DNA from: an uncultured Lachnospiraceae bacterium
GTDB taxonomy: Bacteria; Bacillota; Clostridia; Lachnospirales; Lachnospiraceae
DNA: 64,000 bases
Assembly: GCA_946623875.1 (NCBI GenBank)
Contig: CAMORO010000002.1
Coordinates: 21,476-85,475, forward strand
Direction of reading: 5' to 3'
Shown here: piece after piece, positions 1 to 9,565 of the stretch
Position numbering within the stretch: position 1 is the first letter of the stretch
How the letters are laid out: each line of letters opens with the position of its first letter
Notes under the pieces: model-generated
The model's input: only the letters and a program-made list of their open reading frames with translations
The model's database searches: none
What the model was told of the DNA's origin: nothing
Program-made: the position numbers and the translations under genes

Positions 1-1974
1 CTGGAACAGCGTGACTGTGCGCTGATAAGCTCCGGCGCGCTCCTTCAGTATCTTCATGAAACACAGAAGAATTCACTGGCGCAGATCCGTACCATAAAAA
101 CCTACGATGTTTCATGGTATATGGTGCTTGACTCTGCCACAAGGAGAAACCTTGAACTGACCGAAACTATAAGGGACAAGCAAAAAAGAGGTTCTCTGCT
201 GGGGATCCTGGACAGGACCAAAACGGCAATGGGCGGCAGGGCTTTAAGATCGATGATAGAGAGACCCCTCATTGACAAAAAGGCTATAAACGACCGTCTT
301 GATGCGGTAAGTGAGCTTCTTGGCAATGCCATAACAAGAGAAGAAATACGTGAGTATCTGAATCCGGTATATGATCTGGAACGTCTGATGAGCCGCGTGG
401 TATATAAGTCCGCAAATCCAAGAGATCTTATTGCACTTGGGTCTTCTCTTGAAATGCTGAAGCCGATAAAGCAGCAACTGGCTGATTTCAAGTCGGATGT
501 TCTCAGGAAGATGTATGAGGATCTTGATACTCTTGATGATCTGCATGAACTGATCCGTGCTTCAATATCCGATGAACCTCCGATCCAGATAAAAGAAGGC
601 GGGATCATACGGGAAGGATACAATGAGACCGTTGATTCATTAAGAAATGCGAAACGTGAAGGAAAGAGCTGGCTTGCGGATCTTGAGGCCAGGGACAGGG
701 AACGGACCGGGATCAAGAATCTCAAAATAAAATATAACCGGGTTTTCGGCTACTATTTTGAAGTGACCAACTCCTTTAAGGAGCTGGTTCCGGATGATTA
801 TATAAGAAAACAGACTCTGACCAATGCCGAGAGATATACAACGGATGAGTTAAAAGAACTGGAGGATACCATCCTTAATTCAGAGGAAAAGCTTTTTTCT
901 CTTGAGTATGATCTGTTCTGTGAGATCAGGGATACGCTGTCTGAGAATATTGAAAGGATACAACAGAGTGCCGGTGTGATAGCCGGCCTTGATGCACTTG
1001 CTTCCTTTGCATATGTTGCAGAGAAAAACCAGTACTGCAGGCCGACCATAAATGAAAAGGGTAACATTGATATAGAAAAGGGCCGTCATCCGGTTGTTGA
1101 GAAGATGTTGAGTTCGGATATGTTTATAACAAATGATACTCATCTTGACAATAAGGATAATCGTATCTCAATAATAACAGGTCCGAACATGGCGGGGAAA
1201 TCCACCTACATGAGACAGACAGCGCTGATAGTACTTATGGCGCAGATCGGTTCTTTTGTGCCAGCTTCCAAAGCGAATATCGGAATAGTGGACAGGATAT
1301 TCACGCGAGTCGGGGCTTCTGACGATCTTGCAAGCGGACAGAGTACATTTATGGTTGAAATGGCAGAGGTCGCAAATATTCTAAGAAATGCAACCCAGAA
1401 CAGTCTTCTTATACTTGATGAGATAGGACGCGGTACCTCAACCTTTGACGGACTGTCAATTGCATGGGCGGTTGTGGAATATATATCAAATCCCAAACTC
1501 CTCGGCTCCAAGACACTGTTTGCCACACACTATCATGAACTTACCGAGCTTGAAGGCAAGCTTAATTCCGTCAATAATTACTGTATCGCCGTAAAGGAGC
1601 AGGGTGACAATATAGTGTTCCTAAGAAAGATTGTCAAAGGCGGTGCGGATAAGAGTTACGGAATACAGGTTGCCAAGCTTGCCGGAGTGCCCGATGCCGT
1701 GATCGAGCGTGCCAAGGAAATAGTTGATGAGCTTTCAGACAATGATATTGCCATAAATGTACGCAGCATAGCGGATAAGAAGGACAGCAGAAAGAGAAAT
1801 GTAAAGAGGCTTGATGAGGTCGATCTTAATCAGATGTCGCTGTTTGATACGGTAAGCGATGATGATGTCATAAATGAGATCAAGGAACTTGATATTAATA
1901 ATCTGACTCCCATGGAAGCATTGAACACTCTTAGCAAGCTGCAAAACAAGCTTGTAAACCGGTGGACATATTAA
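1..1974 (+). CDS. mutS: DNA mismatch repair protein MutS (5' end outside window)
   Basis: Frame open from base 1 (LEQRDCALISSGALLQYLHETQ...); Walker A TGPNMAGKSTYMRQ, LILDEIGRGTSTFDG, FATHYHELTELE. Confidence 0.97.
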   Translation: MEQRDCALISSGALLQYLHETQKNSLAQIRTIKTYDVSWYMVLDSATRRNLELTETIRDKQKRGSLLGILDRTKTAMGGRALRSMIERPLIDKKAINDRLDAVSELLGNAITREEIREYLNPVYDLERLMSRVVYKSANPRDLIALGSSLEMLKPIKQQLADFKSDVLRKMYEDLDTLDDLHELIRASISDEPPIQIKEGGIIREGYNETVDSLRNAKREGKSWLADLEARDRERTGIKNLKIKYNRVFGYYFEVTNSFKELVPDDYIRKQTLTNAERYTTDELKELEDTILNSEEKLFSLEYDLFCEIRDTLSENIERIQQSAGVIAGLDALASFAYVAEKNQYCRPTINEKGNIDIEKGRHPVVEKMLSSDMFITNDTHLDNKDNRISIITGPNMAGKSTYMRQTALIVLMAQIGSFVPASKANIGIVDRIFTRVGASDDLASGQSTFMVEMAEVANILRNATQNSLLILDEIGRGTSTFDGLSIAWAVVEYISNPKLLGSKTLFATHYHELTELEGKLNSVNNYCIAVKEQGDNIVFLRKIVKGGADKSYGIQVAKLAGVPDAVIERAKEIVDELSDNDIAINVRSIADKKDSRKRNVKRLDEVDLNQMSLFDTVSDDDVINEIKELDINNLTPMEALNTLSKLQNKLVNRWTY

Positions 1975-2024
1975 GGGAGCGGCAGCAGTCTGATTAAAAC
2001 CCGAAGCATTTATAAGGATTGATC

Positions 2025-4079
2025 ATGGAAAGAAACATACTTGTTCTTGATAAAAATACTATAGACAAGATCGCTGCCGGTGAGGTTGTCGAACGTCCGG
2101 TGTCAGTCGTAAAGGAACTGGTCGAGAATTCGATAGATTCGAATGCCAAAGCGATCACCGTAGAGATAAAGGATGGCGGAACATCCTTTATACGTGTTAC
2201 GGACAACGGCTGCGGAATAAAAAAAAGCGAGGTTAAAACAGCTTTTCTAAGACACGCCACAAGCAAGATACGGACTGTTGAAGACCTTATAAATGTCGGA
2301 AGTCTCGGCTTCAGAGGTGAGGCTCTGTCAAGCATTGCGGCAGTATCGAAGGTTGAACTGCTTACAAAAACAGAGGACGAATTCACTGGGACCAGATACT
2401 GTATAGAAGGTTCGCGGGAAATGAGTTTTGATGATGTCGGCGTACCCGAGGGAACTACATTTATCGTAAGAGCCTTATTTTATAATACACCGGCCAGAAG
2501 GAAATTCCTAAAGACGCCTCAGACAGAGGGAAGTTACGTATCGGATTATATGGAAAAGGTTATGCTGTCCCATCCGGGAATAGCGTTTAAGCTCATAATC
2601 AACGGCAATACAAGGCTTCAGAGCTCCGGAAACGGTGAAATACCTGATATAATCTACGGGCTGTACGGCCGTGATATGGTAAACGGTCTGTTGCCGATCG
2701 ATATCACGGACGGAGATATCACGATAAGAGGATATGTATGTAAGCCGGAGTTATCAAGAGGTAACAGGAGCTTTGAGGTATACTACGTAAACAATCGTTA
2801 TATTCAGAGTACCGTGATAAGACGCGCATTGGATGAAGCATATAAGCCATATCTGATGCTTCATAAATATCCGGTTGTTTTTCTTTATATCGATATTTCA
2901 CCTGAACTTATTGATGTAAATGTTCATCCGGCCAAAAAAGAGATACGTTTTCTTGAAGGTGCTCAGCTATACGATCTTCTTGTTAACGGCATACAGGATG
3001 TGCTTTCACACAAAGAACTTATCCCCGATATGCATGAGGAGAAAGAAAGAAATAAGGAAAAGGATAACATAGCACCCGAAAGGACAAGACCGGAGCCTTT
3101 CGAGACACAGAGTATATTCGGTTTTGACGCACGCGGAAATGATACAGAAAGCAGCGGTCGCAGGGATGATGATACCGGGAACAGCGGAAATGTAAAGAGC
3201 GGTACTGCCGGTTATATTGATGCGGGAAGTACACCCGACTATGTAAAAGAAGAAGGCATCTACAGATCGAAACATACCGGGGAATACAGGACCGTGCCGG
3301 CATATATGGATATTACGGCTATCAATGTTTCGGATGATACAGATACAAATGTATCAGTTAATGCGAATACTTACGATGATGAAAAAGAAAACGGATCGAA
3401 TAACAGTGAAGAAGATGAGAAGGACAGACATATTCCCGGTGGAAATGAATATGAACAACTGTCAATGTTTGAGCATGGATTCCTGAGTGAAGAAGGAATA
3501 CGGAAACACAGGATCATAGGTCAACTGTTTGAAACCTACTGGCTTGTTGAAATGGACAATAAACTGTACATAATCGATCAGCATGCGGCACATGAAAAGA
3601 TTAAATACGAACGTCTTATCAGGCAGTTTGCAGAAGGTGAAGTGCACTCGCAAATGTTGAATCCTCCGATCATCGTCACATTGAGCATGCGCGAGGAGGC
3701 CGTACTGTGTAAGTACTCGGACAATTTCAGGAAGGTCGGTTTCGAGATAGAACAATTCGGCGGTAATGAATATTCCATCCGTGAGATACCAACCGAACTT
3801 TTCGGTCTGAGAGCAGATGAATACTTCCATGATCTTATGGATGAGCTTATGAATGACAAACAGTCCGTAAACATAGATGCTATCGATCACAGGATAGCAA
3901 CAATGGCATGTAAGAGCGCGGTCAAGGGCAACAACAGGATTTCATATGAGGAGGCTGCAGCTCTTATTGATGAATTACTGACTCTTGACAATCCGTTCAA
4001 CTGCCCTCACGGAAGACCCACCATAATATCTTTTACGAAGAATGAGGTGGAAAAGATGTTTAAACGTATCGTGACATAG
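2025..4079 (+). CDS. mutL: DNA mismatch repair protein MutL (with endonuclease motif)
   Basis: KIAAGEVVERPVSVVKELVENSIDS, GFRGEALSSI, C-terminal DQHAAHEKIKYE; ATG at 2025 with AAGGA upstream preferred over TTG 2019. Confidence 0.96.
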   Translation: MERNILVLDKNTIDKIAAGEVVERPVSVVKELVENSIDSNAKAITVEIKDGGTSFIRVTDNGCGIKKSEVKTAFLRHATSKIRTVEDLINVGSLGFRGEALSSIAAVSKVELLTKTEDEFTGTRYCIEGSREMSFDDVGVPEGTTFIVRALFYNTPARRKFLKTPQTEGSYVSDYMEKVMLSHPGIAFKLIINGNTRLQSSGNGEIPDIIYGLYGRDMVNGLLPIDITDGDITIRGYVCKPELSRGNRSFEVYYVNNRYIQSTVIRRALDEAYKPYLMLHKYPVVFLYIDISPELIDVNVHPAKKEIRFLEGAQLYDLLVNGIQDVLSHKELIPDMHEEKERNKEKDNIAPERTRPEPFETQSIFGFDARGNDTESSGRRDDDTGNSGNVKSGTAGYIDAGSTPDYVKEEGIYRSKHTGEYRTVPAYMDITAINVSDDTDTNVSVNANTYDDEKENGSNNSEEDEKDRHIPGGNEYEQLSMFEHGFLSEEGIRKHRIIGQLFETYWLVEMDNKLYIIDQHAAHEKIKYERLIRQFAEGEVHSQMLNPPIIVTLSMREEAVLCKYSDNFRKVGFEIEQFGGNEYSIREIPTELFGLRADEYFHDLMDELMNDKQSVNIDAIDHRIATMACKSAVKGNNRISYEEAAALIDELLTLDNPFNCPHGRPTIISFTKNEVEKMFKRIVT

Positions 4080-4087
4080 TAGCGTAA

Positions 4088-5041
4088 ATGGAGAGACTCT
4101 ACATGGATAAAAGTCCCCTGATTATATTAACGGGTCCGACCGGTGCCGGTAAAACCGAATTGTCCATTGATCTTGCCAAAAGGCTTGACGGTGAAATAAT
4201 ATCCGCTGACAGCATGCAGGTTTACAGGCATATGGATATCGGGACCGCCAAGATAACAAAAGAGATGATGCAGGGAGTTCCCCATCATCTGATAGATGTA
4301 CTTGAGCCTACGGAAGACTACAATGTTTCAAGGTTCAAGGATGAGGCCTCAAAGGTCATACAGGACATCCTGTCTCGTGGCAGGATACCCATAATAGTGG
4401 GCGGCACGGGCTTCTATATACAGGCACTTCTTTATGATATTGATTTTTCGGATAATGCTCAGACTCCGTACAGAGAAGAACTGTTCCGTCTGGCAAAAGA
4501 GAAAGGGAACGGATATCTGTATGATAAGTTGCAAAAGTGTGATCCCGGGGCGGCAGGATATATACATGCCAATGACATAAAAAGGGTTACAAGGGCTCTT
4601 GAATTCTTTCATGAAACAGGAAAGAGGATTTCCGAACATAACGAAACGGAAAGAAGACGGGAATCACCGTATGATTTCAGATATTTTGTTCTGAACCTGC
4701 CGCGTGAGCTTCTGTATGAGCGTATCAACAGACGTGTTGACGATATGATCAGGGCTGGCCTTGTAAATGAAGTAAAGCACCTTCTTGAACTCGGATGCAA
4801 CAATTCAATGGTATCAATGCAGGGACTCGGATATAAAGAGATAATAGATTATCTTGAAGGTAATATAACCCTTGAAACCGCGACAGATACAATAAAACGG
4901 GACACAAGGCATTTCGCCAAGAGACAGCTTACATGGTTCAGGCGTGAGCGTGATGTCATCATGATAAACAAGAACGAGTTTGATTATGATGATGAGAAGA
5001 TAATTGAGTTCATCATGGATCATTTGGAGAATTCATCATGA
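4088..5041 (+). CDS. miaA: tRNA dimethylallyltransferase MiaA
   Basis: GPTGAGKTELSIDLAKRL, ISADSMQVYRHMDIGTAK; stop overlaps next ATG (ATGA). Confidence 0.96.
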   Translation: MERLYMDKSPLIILTGPTGAGKTELSIDLAKRLDGEIISADSMQVYRHMDIGTAKITKEMMQGVPHHLIDVLEPTEDYNVSRFKDEASKVIQDILSRGRIPIIVGGTGFYIQALLYDIDFSDNAQTPYREELFRLAKEKGNGYLYDKLQKCDPGAAGYIHANDIKRVTRALEFFHETGKRISEHNETERRRESPYDFRYFVLNLPRELLYERINRRVDDMIRAGLVNEVKHLLELGCNNSMVSMQGLGYKEIIDYLEGNITLETATDTIKRDTRHFAKRQLTWFRRERDVIMINKNEFDYDDEKIIEFIMDHLENSS

Positions 5042-6351
5042 GAGGTAAGGATTTGGAGATAAAAGAATTATACAGACAGTTGGATATAGATGATGATGTA
5101 TATGAGTATTCATGTGCCAAACTGGCCGGTTTAAAGGATAGATTTGAAAGGATAGACGAAACTGCCGAATTCAATCAGCTCAAGGTACTTGACGCATTAA
5201 GAGAGTGCCGGGTTAGTGAGGCATGTTTCTCAATGTCCACGGGATACGGATACAATGATATCGGAAGAGATACTCTTGAAAGGGTATATGCACAAATATT
5301 TAAAACGGAGGATGCTCTGGTGCGTCCGCAGATCACCTGTGGGACACATGCCCTGAACGTGGCTCTGTCCTCCAACCTTCGTCCGGGAGATGAACTGCTT
5401 TCGCCGGTAGGAAAGCCCTATGATACACTCGAGGAGGTCATAGGTATAAGACCCTCCTGCGGCTCGCTTAAGGAATACGGAGTAAGCTACAGACAGGTGG
5501 ATCTTAAAGAGGACGGCAGCTTTGATTACGATGGAATAAGGAATGCGATAAATGAACGCACCAGAATGGTTACGATCCAGCGTTCCAAAGGATATCAGAC
5601 AAGACCTACGCTTTCAGTCGGGAACATAAGTGAACTCATATCCTTTATCAAAGGAATAAAGAAGGATGTCATATGCATGGTCGATAACTGCTACGGTGAA
5701 TTCGTGGAAAGGATCGAGCCCTCACAGGCAGGTGCCGATATGATAGTAGGCTCTCTTATAAAGAACCCGGGAGGCGGTCTTGCGCCGGTGGGCGGATATA
5801 TAGCCGGTACTAAGAAGTGCATTGAGAACGCCGCATACAGGCTGACATCTCCGGGTCTTGGCAAAGAGGTGGGAGCATCATTAAACGTTATCCAGAGCTT
5901 CTATCAGGGATTGTTTCTTGCCCCGACTGTGGTAAGCTCGGCGGTTAAGGGAGCCATCTTTGCAGCAAACATGCTCAAAGGGCTCGGATTTACTGTGTAT
6001 CCCGAACCGGAAACCGTAAGACATGATATAATCCAGGCGGTTACCCTTGGAAGCGCAGAGAGAGTCATTTCATTCTGCAAGGGCATCCAGGCAGCCGCAC
6101 CGGTTGACAGCTTTGTCACCCCGGAACCATGGGCGATGCCCGGATATGATTCGGATGTGATAATGGCTGCAGGAGCGTTTGTTTCGGGATCGTCTATCGA
6201 ACTGAGCGCTGACGGACCGATAAAAGAGCCGTATAATGTATATTTTCAGGGCGGACTGACTTTCCCTCATGTCAAATACGGTATAATGCGTGCCGTTCAG
6301 CAGCTTAAAAACGACGGACTTGTTAAGCCTTATGCATTCAATATATCTTGA
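5038..6351 (+). CDS. methionine gamma-lyase / aluminium resistance family PLP protein (YnbB-like)
   Basis: STGYGYNDIGRDTLERVYAQIFKTEDALVRPQITCGTHAL and SLIKNPGGGLAPVGGYIAG are typical of this family; position after miaA. Confidence 0.9.
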   Translation: MRGKDLEIKELYRQLDIDDDVYEYSCAKLAGLKDRFERIDETAEFNQLKVLDALRECRVSEACFSMSTGYGYNDIGRDTLERVYAQIFKTEDALVRPQITCGTHALNVALSSNLRPGDELLSPVGKPYDTLEEVIGIRPSCGSLKEYGVSYRQVDLKEDGSFDYDGIRNAINERTRMVTIQRSKGYQTRPTLSVGNISELISFIKGIKKDVICMVDNCYGEFVERIEPSQAGADMIVGSLIKNPGGGLAPVGGYIAGTKKCIENAAYRLTSPGLGKEVGASLNVIQSFYQGLFLAPTVVSSAVKGAIFAANMLKGLGFTVYPEPETVRHDIIQAVTLGSAERVISFCKGIQAAAPVDSFVTPEPWAMPGYDSDVIMAAGAFVSGSSIELSADGPIKEPYNVYFQGGLTFPHVKYGIMRAVQQLKNDGLVKPYAFNIS

Positions 6352-6433
6352 CATTTCAGTACATAAGTTTAAAATATAAATATTCGGTTGATCAGGACCC
6401 GGTCGGTCTTATATTCCCTGTAAAAGGGGACTG

Positions 6434-7132
6434 ATGGATACAAAACATTTAACACTTAAGGAAATGCCCGCGGATGACCGTCCGTATGAGCGTTTCATGA
6501 AATACGGAGCGGGAGCCCTGTCGGATTCCGAACTTCTTGCGATCATTGTAAAGACAGGATGCAAAGGCAGGACAGGTATTGATGTGGCAAGAGAACTTTT
6601 GACATGTGCTGACGGATCATCTTCTCTGTTGAATCTTTTCAGGCTGAGCATACAGGATATGAAGGTGATTGACGGCGTGGGTGAAGTGAAGGCGATAACA
6701 CTGAAATGTGTTGCGGAGATTGCCCGAAGGCTTTCCAAAGCACAATACAGTGAACGTGTTAAGCTTCATGATCCGGCAACGGTTGCGGCCATGTACATGG
6801 AAACGATGCGTCATCTTGAATATGAACAGGTAAGGATCGTTTATTCTGATGGGGCACTGCGTTTTATATGTGATGAGGTCATTTCAAGCGGAACGGTCAA
6901 TAAAGCCCTTTTTTCGGTAAGGGATATATTTATAAAGGCACTTGAACATAAGGCAGTCGGCCTTATCATGCTTCACAATCATCCGAGCGGTGATCCGACA
7001 CCGAGCGATGAGGATATCAGTATCACACGCAGGCTTTCAAGTGCAGGCAGTTTGATGGATATAGGATTAATCGATCATATTATTATCGGGGACGGACGTT
7101 TTATAAGCCTGTCGGAGCAGGGGATAATTTAG
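6434..7132 (+). CDS. radC: DNA repair protein RadC (JAB/MPN domain)
   Basis: LMLHNHPSGDPTPSDEDISITRRL motif. Confidence 0.94.
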   Translation: MDTKHLTLKEMPADDRPYERFMKYGAGALSDSELLAIIVKTGCKGRTGIDVARELLTCADGSSSLLNLFRLSIQDMKVIDGVGEVKAITLKCVAEIARRLSKAQYSERVKLHDPATVAAMYMETMRHLEYEQVRIVYSDGALRFICDEVISSGTVNKALFSVRDIFIKALEHKAVGLIMLHNHPSGDPTPSDEDISITRRLSSAGSLMDIGLIDHIIIGDGRFISLSEQGII

Positions 7133-7147
7133 TCCGCGATCAGGAGG

Positions 7148-8173
7148 TTGGATTTGTCGATAAGCGCATTTGGCATAGATCTTGGTACTTACAACATAAA
7201 GATTTACAACGGTTTCAATGAAACCATCACATCACAGAAGAATATCATTGCGATCCAGAAGATCATGAACAAGAAGAATCTGTTCGCATACGGAGACCAT
7301 GCATTTGAGATGTATGAGAAGGCTCCGCAGAATATAACTGTTTCTTTTCCGGTTATAAACGGTGTGATCGCAGACATTAACCATATGCAGATCCTTTTGC
7401 GCAATTTCATTAATGATGCGATGAACAACAATATCAGAAGCGCCGATTACTACATTTCCGTTCCGACGGACATAACCGGTGTGGAAAAAAGAGCCTTCTA
7501 TGACCTTGTAAAGGAATCAAACGTTAAGGCGCGGAATATTTACATTGTCGAGAAAGCTATAGCGGACGGTGTCGGACTGGATGTGGATGTTGTTAACTCA
7601 CAGGGAATACTTGTCGTTAATATAGGCTACGAAACCACTGAAATATCCATACTTTCGATGGGCGGAATAGTGCTTAGCAGGCTTATTAAAGTAGGCGGAA
7701 AAAAGTTTGATGAAAGCATAAGAAATATCATACGTAAGGAATACAATCTGCTTGTCGGGATCAAGACGGCGGAAAAGGTTAAGATCGCTCTCCCAAAGCT
7801 TGAGGAGAATAAGGAGGATGCCATTGTATATGGCAGGGATATCGTAACGGGACTGCCCGTTGAAAGAAGTATTCCGGTCAATCTGATAGAGAAGGCTATG
7901 AGTGAGAACTTTGAGACGATAATCGACAGTGTACGTGTTATTCTTGAACGTACGCCGCCCGAGCTCGGTGCCGATATTTACAGAAAGGGCATCTTTTTGA
8001 CAGGCGGCTCGGCCGGTATCGGGGATCTTCATGAGCTTATCGCAAAGAGTACGGGACTTAAGGTTAATTTTTCCGTAAACGGTGAGGAGAGCGTTGCATA
8101 CGGTCTGTCACAGATAATCAAGACAGAGAGCCTCCGTTCTGTCGTAAGTACGATGCAGGATGTTGAGTATTGA
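7148..8173 (+). CDS. MreB/Mbl-like rod shape-determining protein (divergent)
   Basis: ASKHA phosphate motif GIDLGTYNIKIY, LTGGSAGI, position before mreC; TTG start after AGGAGG. Confidence 0.85.
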   Translation: MDLSISAFGIDLGTYNIKIYNGFNETITSQKNIIAIQKIMNKKNLFAYGDHAFEMYEKAPQNITVSFPVINGVIADINHMQILLRNFINDAMNNNIRSADYYISVPTDITGVEKRAFYDLVKESNVKARNIYIVEKAIADGVGLDVDVVNSQGILVVNIGYETTEISILSMGGIVLSRLIKVGGKKFDESIRNIIRKEYNLLVGIKTAEKVKIALPKLEENKEDAIVYGRDIVTGLPVERSIPVNLIEKAMSENFETIIDSVRVILERTPPELGADIYRKGIFLTGGSAGIGDLHELIAKSTGLKVNFSVNGEESVAYGLSQIIKTESLRSVVSTMQDVEY

Positions 8174-8191
8174 ATTCGGTAAGAGGATATA

Positions 8192-9055
8192 ATGGCAAGA
8201 AAAGGATACGGAAGAAATAAGATTTCTATCCCTTCTAAATATATTTTTTTAATATTGTCAATTCTGTGTGTAAGCATGATGCTTATCTCCTTTACCACGG
8301 ATTTCGTAACCGGGCCCGTTGAAACGGTGGCCGGTTATATTATAGTACCTTTTCAAAAGGGGATTGCCACTGCAGGAGGATGGCTTACCGGCAGGTCAGA
8401 GAATATCCGAAAGATCAATGAACTAAATGAAGAAAACAGGAAATTAAAGGAAAAGGTCGATGAGCTCACCATACAGATAAACGACCTGACGAGGGATAAG
8501 TACGAGCTTGCCGAGCTTCGAAGTCTTTTTCTTCTTGATGAGCAGTATACCGATTATGATAAGATCGGAGCAAGGGTGATAGGGAAGGATACTGGTAACT
8601 GGTATTCCAATTTTGTTATTGACAAGGGCAGTAACGACGGCATTAAAACAGATATGAACGTAATGGCCGGTACCGGTCTTGTCGGGATAGTAACCAGGGT
8701 GGGACCCAACTGGGCTAATGTACGTTCCATTATAGACGATACGAGCAACCTGAGCGGGATGGTAATGTCTACATCCGATACACTGATCGTCAGCGGAGAT
8801 CTGGAACTGATGGATGAAGGTTATATACGTTTCTCACAGCTTATTGATGAAGAAGACAAGGTGATAAAGGGAGATCAGGTGGTCACCTCCTCGATCAGCA
8901 ACAAATATCTTCCGGGTATATCGGTCGGTTATATTTCCGAAATAGAGACAGATGCAAACAATCTGACCAAATCAGGGTATATAACGCCGGTTGTGGACTT
9001 CAAGAAGCTTGGAACGGTTCTTGTCGTAACCGAACTTAAGGAGACGATGGATTAA
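8192..9055 (+). CDS. mreC: rod shape-determining protein MreC
   Basis: N-terminal TM, coiled coil, VIDKGSNDGIKTDMNVMAGTGLVGIV. Confidence 0.93.
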   Translation: MARKGYGRNKISIPSKYIFLILSILCVSMMLISFTTDFVTGPVETVAGYIIVPFQKGIATAGGWLTGRSENIRKINELNEENRKLKEKVDELTIQINDLTRDKYELAELRSLFLLDEQYTDYDKIGARVIGKDTGNWYSNFVIDKGSNDGIKTDMNVMAGTGLVGIVTRVGPNWANVRSIIDDTSNLSGMVMSTSDTLIVSGDLELMDEGYIRFSQLIDEEDKVIKGDQVVTSSISNKYLPGISVGYISEIETDANNLTKSGYITPVVDFKKLGTVLVVTELKETMD

Positions 9056-9056
9056 T

Positions 9057-9563
9057 ATGTTAAGAAGAATAGTGGTCTTTCTTATGATAATTACCGGATA
9101 TCTTCTTCAATCCACTCTGTTCAGTGCATTTACGATAGCCGGTATAGTTCCCAATATACTTATGATAATAACTTCGGCCTTCGGACTAATGCGGGGAAAA
9201 AGAGAAGGGATGTTTGTCGGTTTTGTTGCCGGTCTGCTGGTAGATGTTTTTTTCATGAACATCCTTGGTTTTTTTGCTCTTGTTTATATGACAATAGGCT
9301 ATCTTAACGGATTTTTCAGAAGTATTTTTTATCCGGAGGACATTAAGCTGCCAATGATAATGATAGGAAGCAGCGAGCTTTTGTACTGTTTTATCTGCTA
9401 CATCTTTCTTTATCTGTTAAGAGGCAGGATGCATCTTGGGTATTATTTTATACATATTATGATACCGGATATAGTATATACCGTATTGATAACATTTATA
9501 CTTTATAAAGGTATACTGTTTATCAACGAACGTCTTGAGGAATATGAAATCAGGAGAAGCTAG
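9057..9563 (+). CDS. mreD: rod shape-determining protein MreD
   Basis: Small multi-TM protein directly after mreC. Confidence 0.88.
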   Translation: MLRRIVVFLMIITGYLLQSTLFSAFTIAGIVPNILMIITSAFGLMRGKREGMFVGFVAGLLVDVFFMNILGFFALVYMTIGYLNGFFRSIFYPEDIKLPMIMIGSSELLYCFICYIFLYLLRGRMHLGYYFIHIMIPDIVYTVLITFILYKGILFINERLEEYEIRRS

Positions 9564-9565
9564 GC

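Noticed and set aside
102-725. 207-aa - strand ORF
   Set aside because: Antisense to mutS; Ser/Arg-rich shadow-frame composition
5038-5041. Possible hfq between miaA and the methionine gamma-lyase family gene
   Set aside because: The two genes overlap by ATGA, so no hfq is present at this locus; absence here says nothing about the rest of the genome
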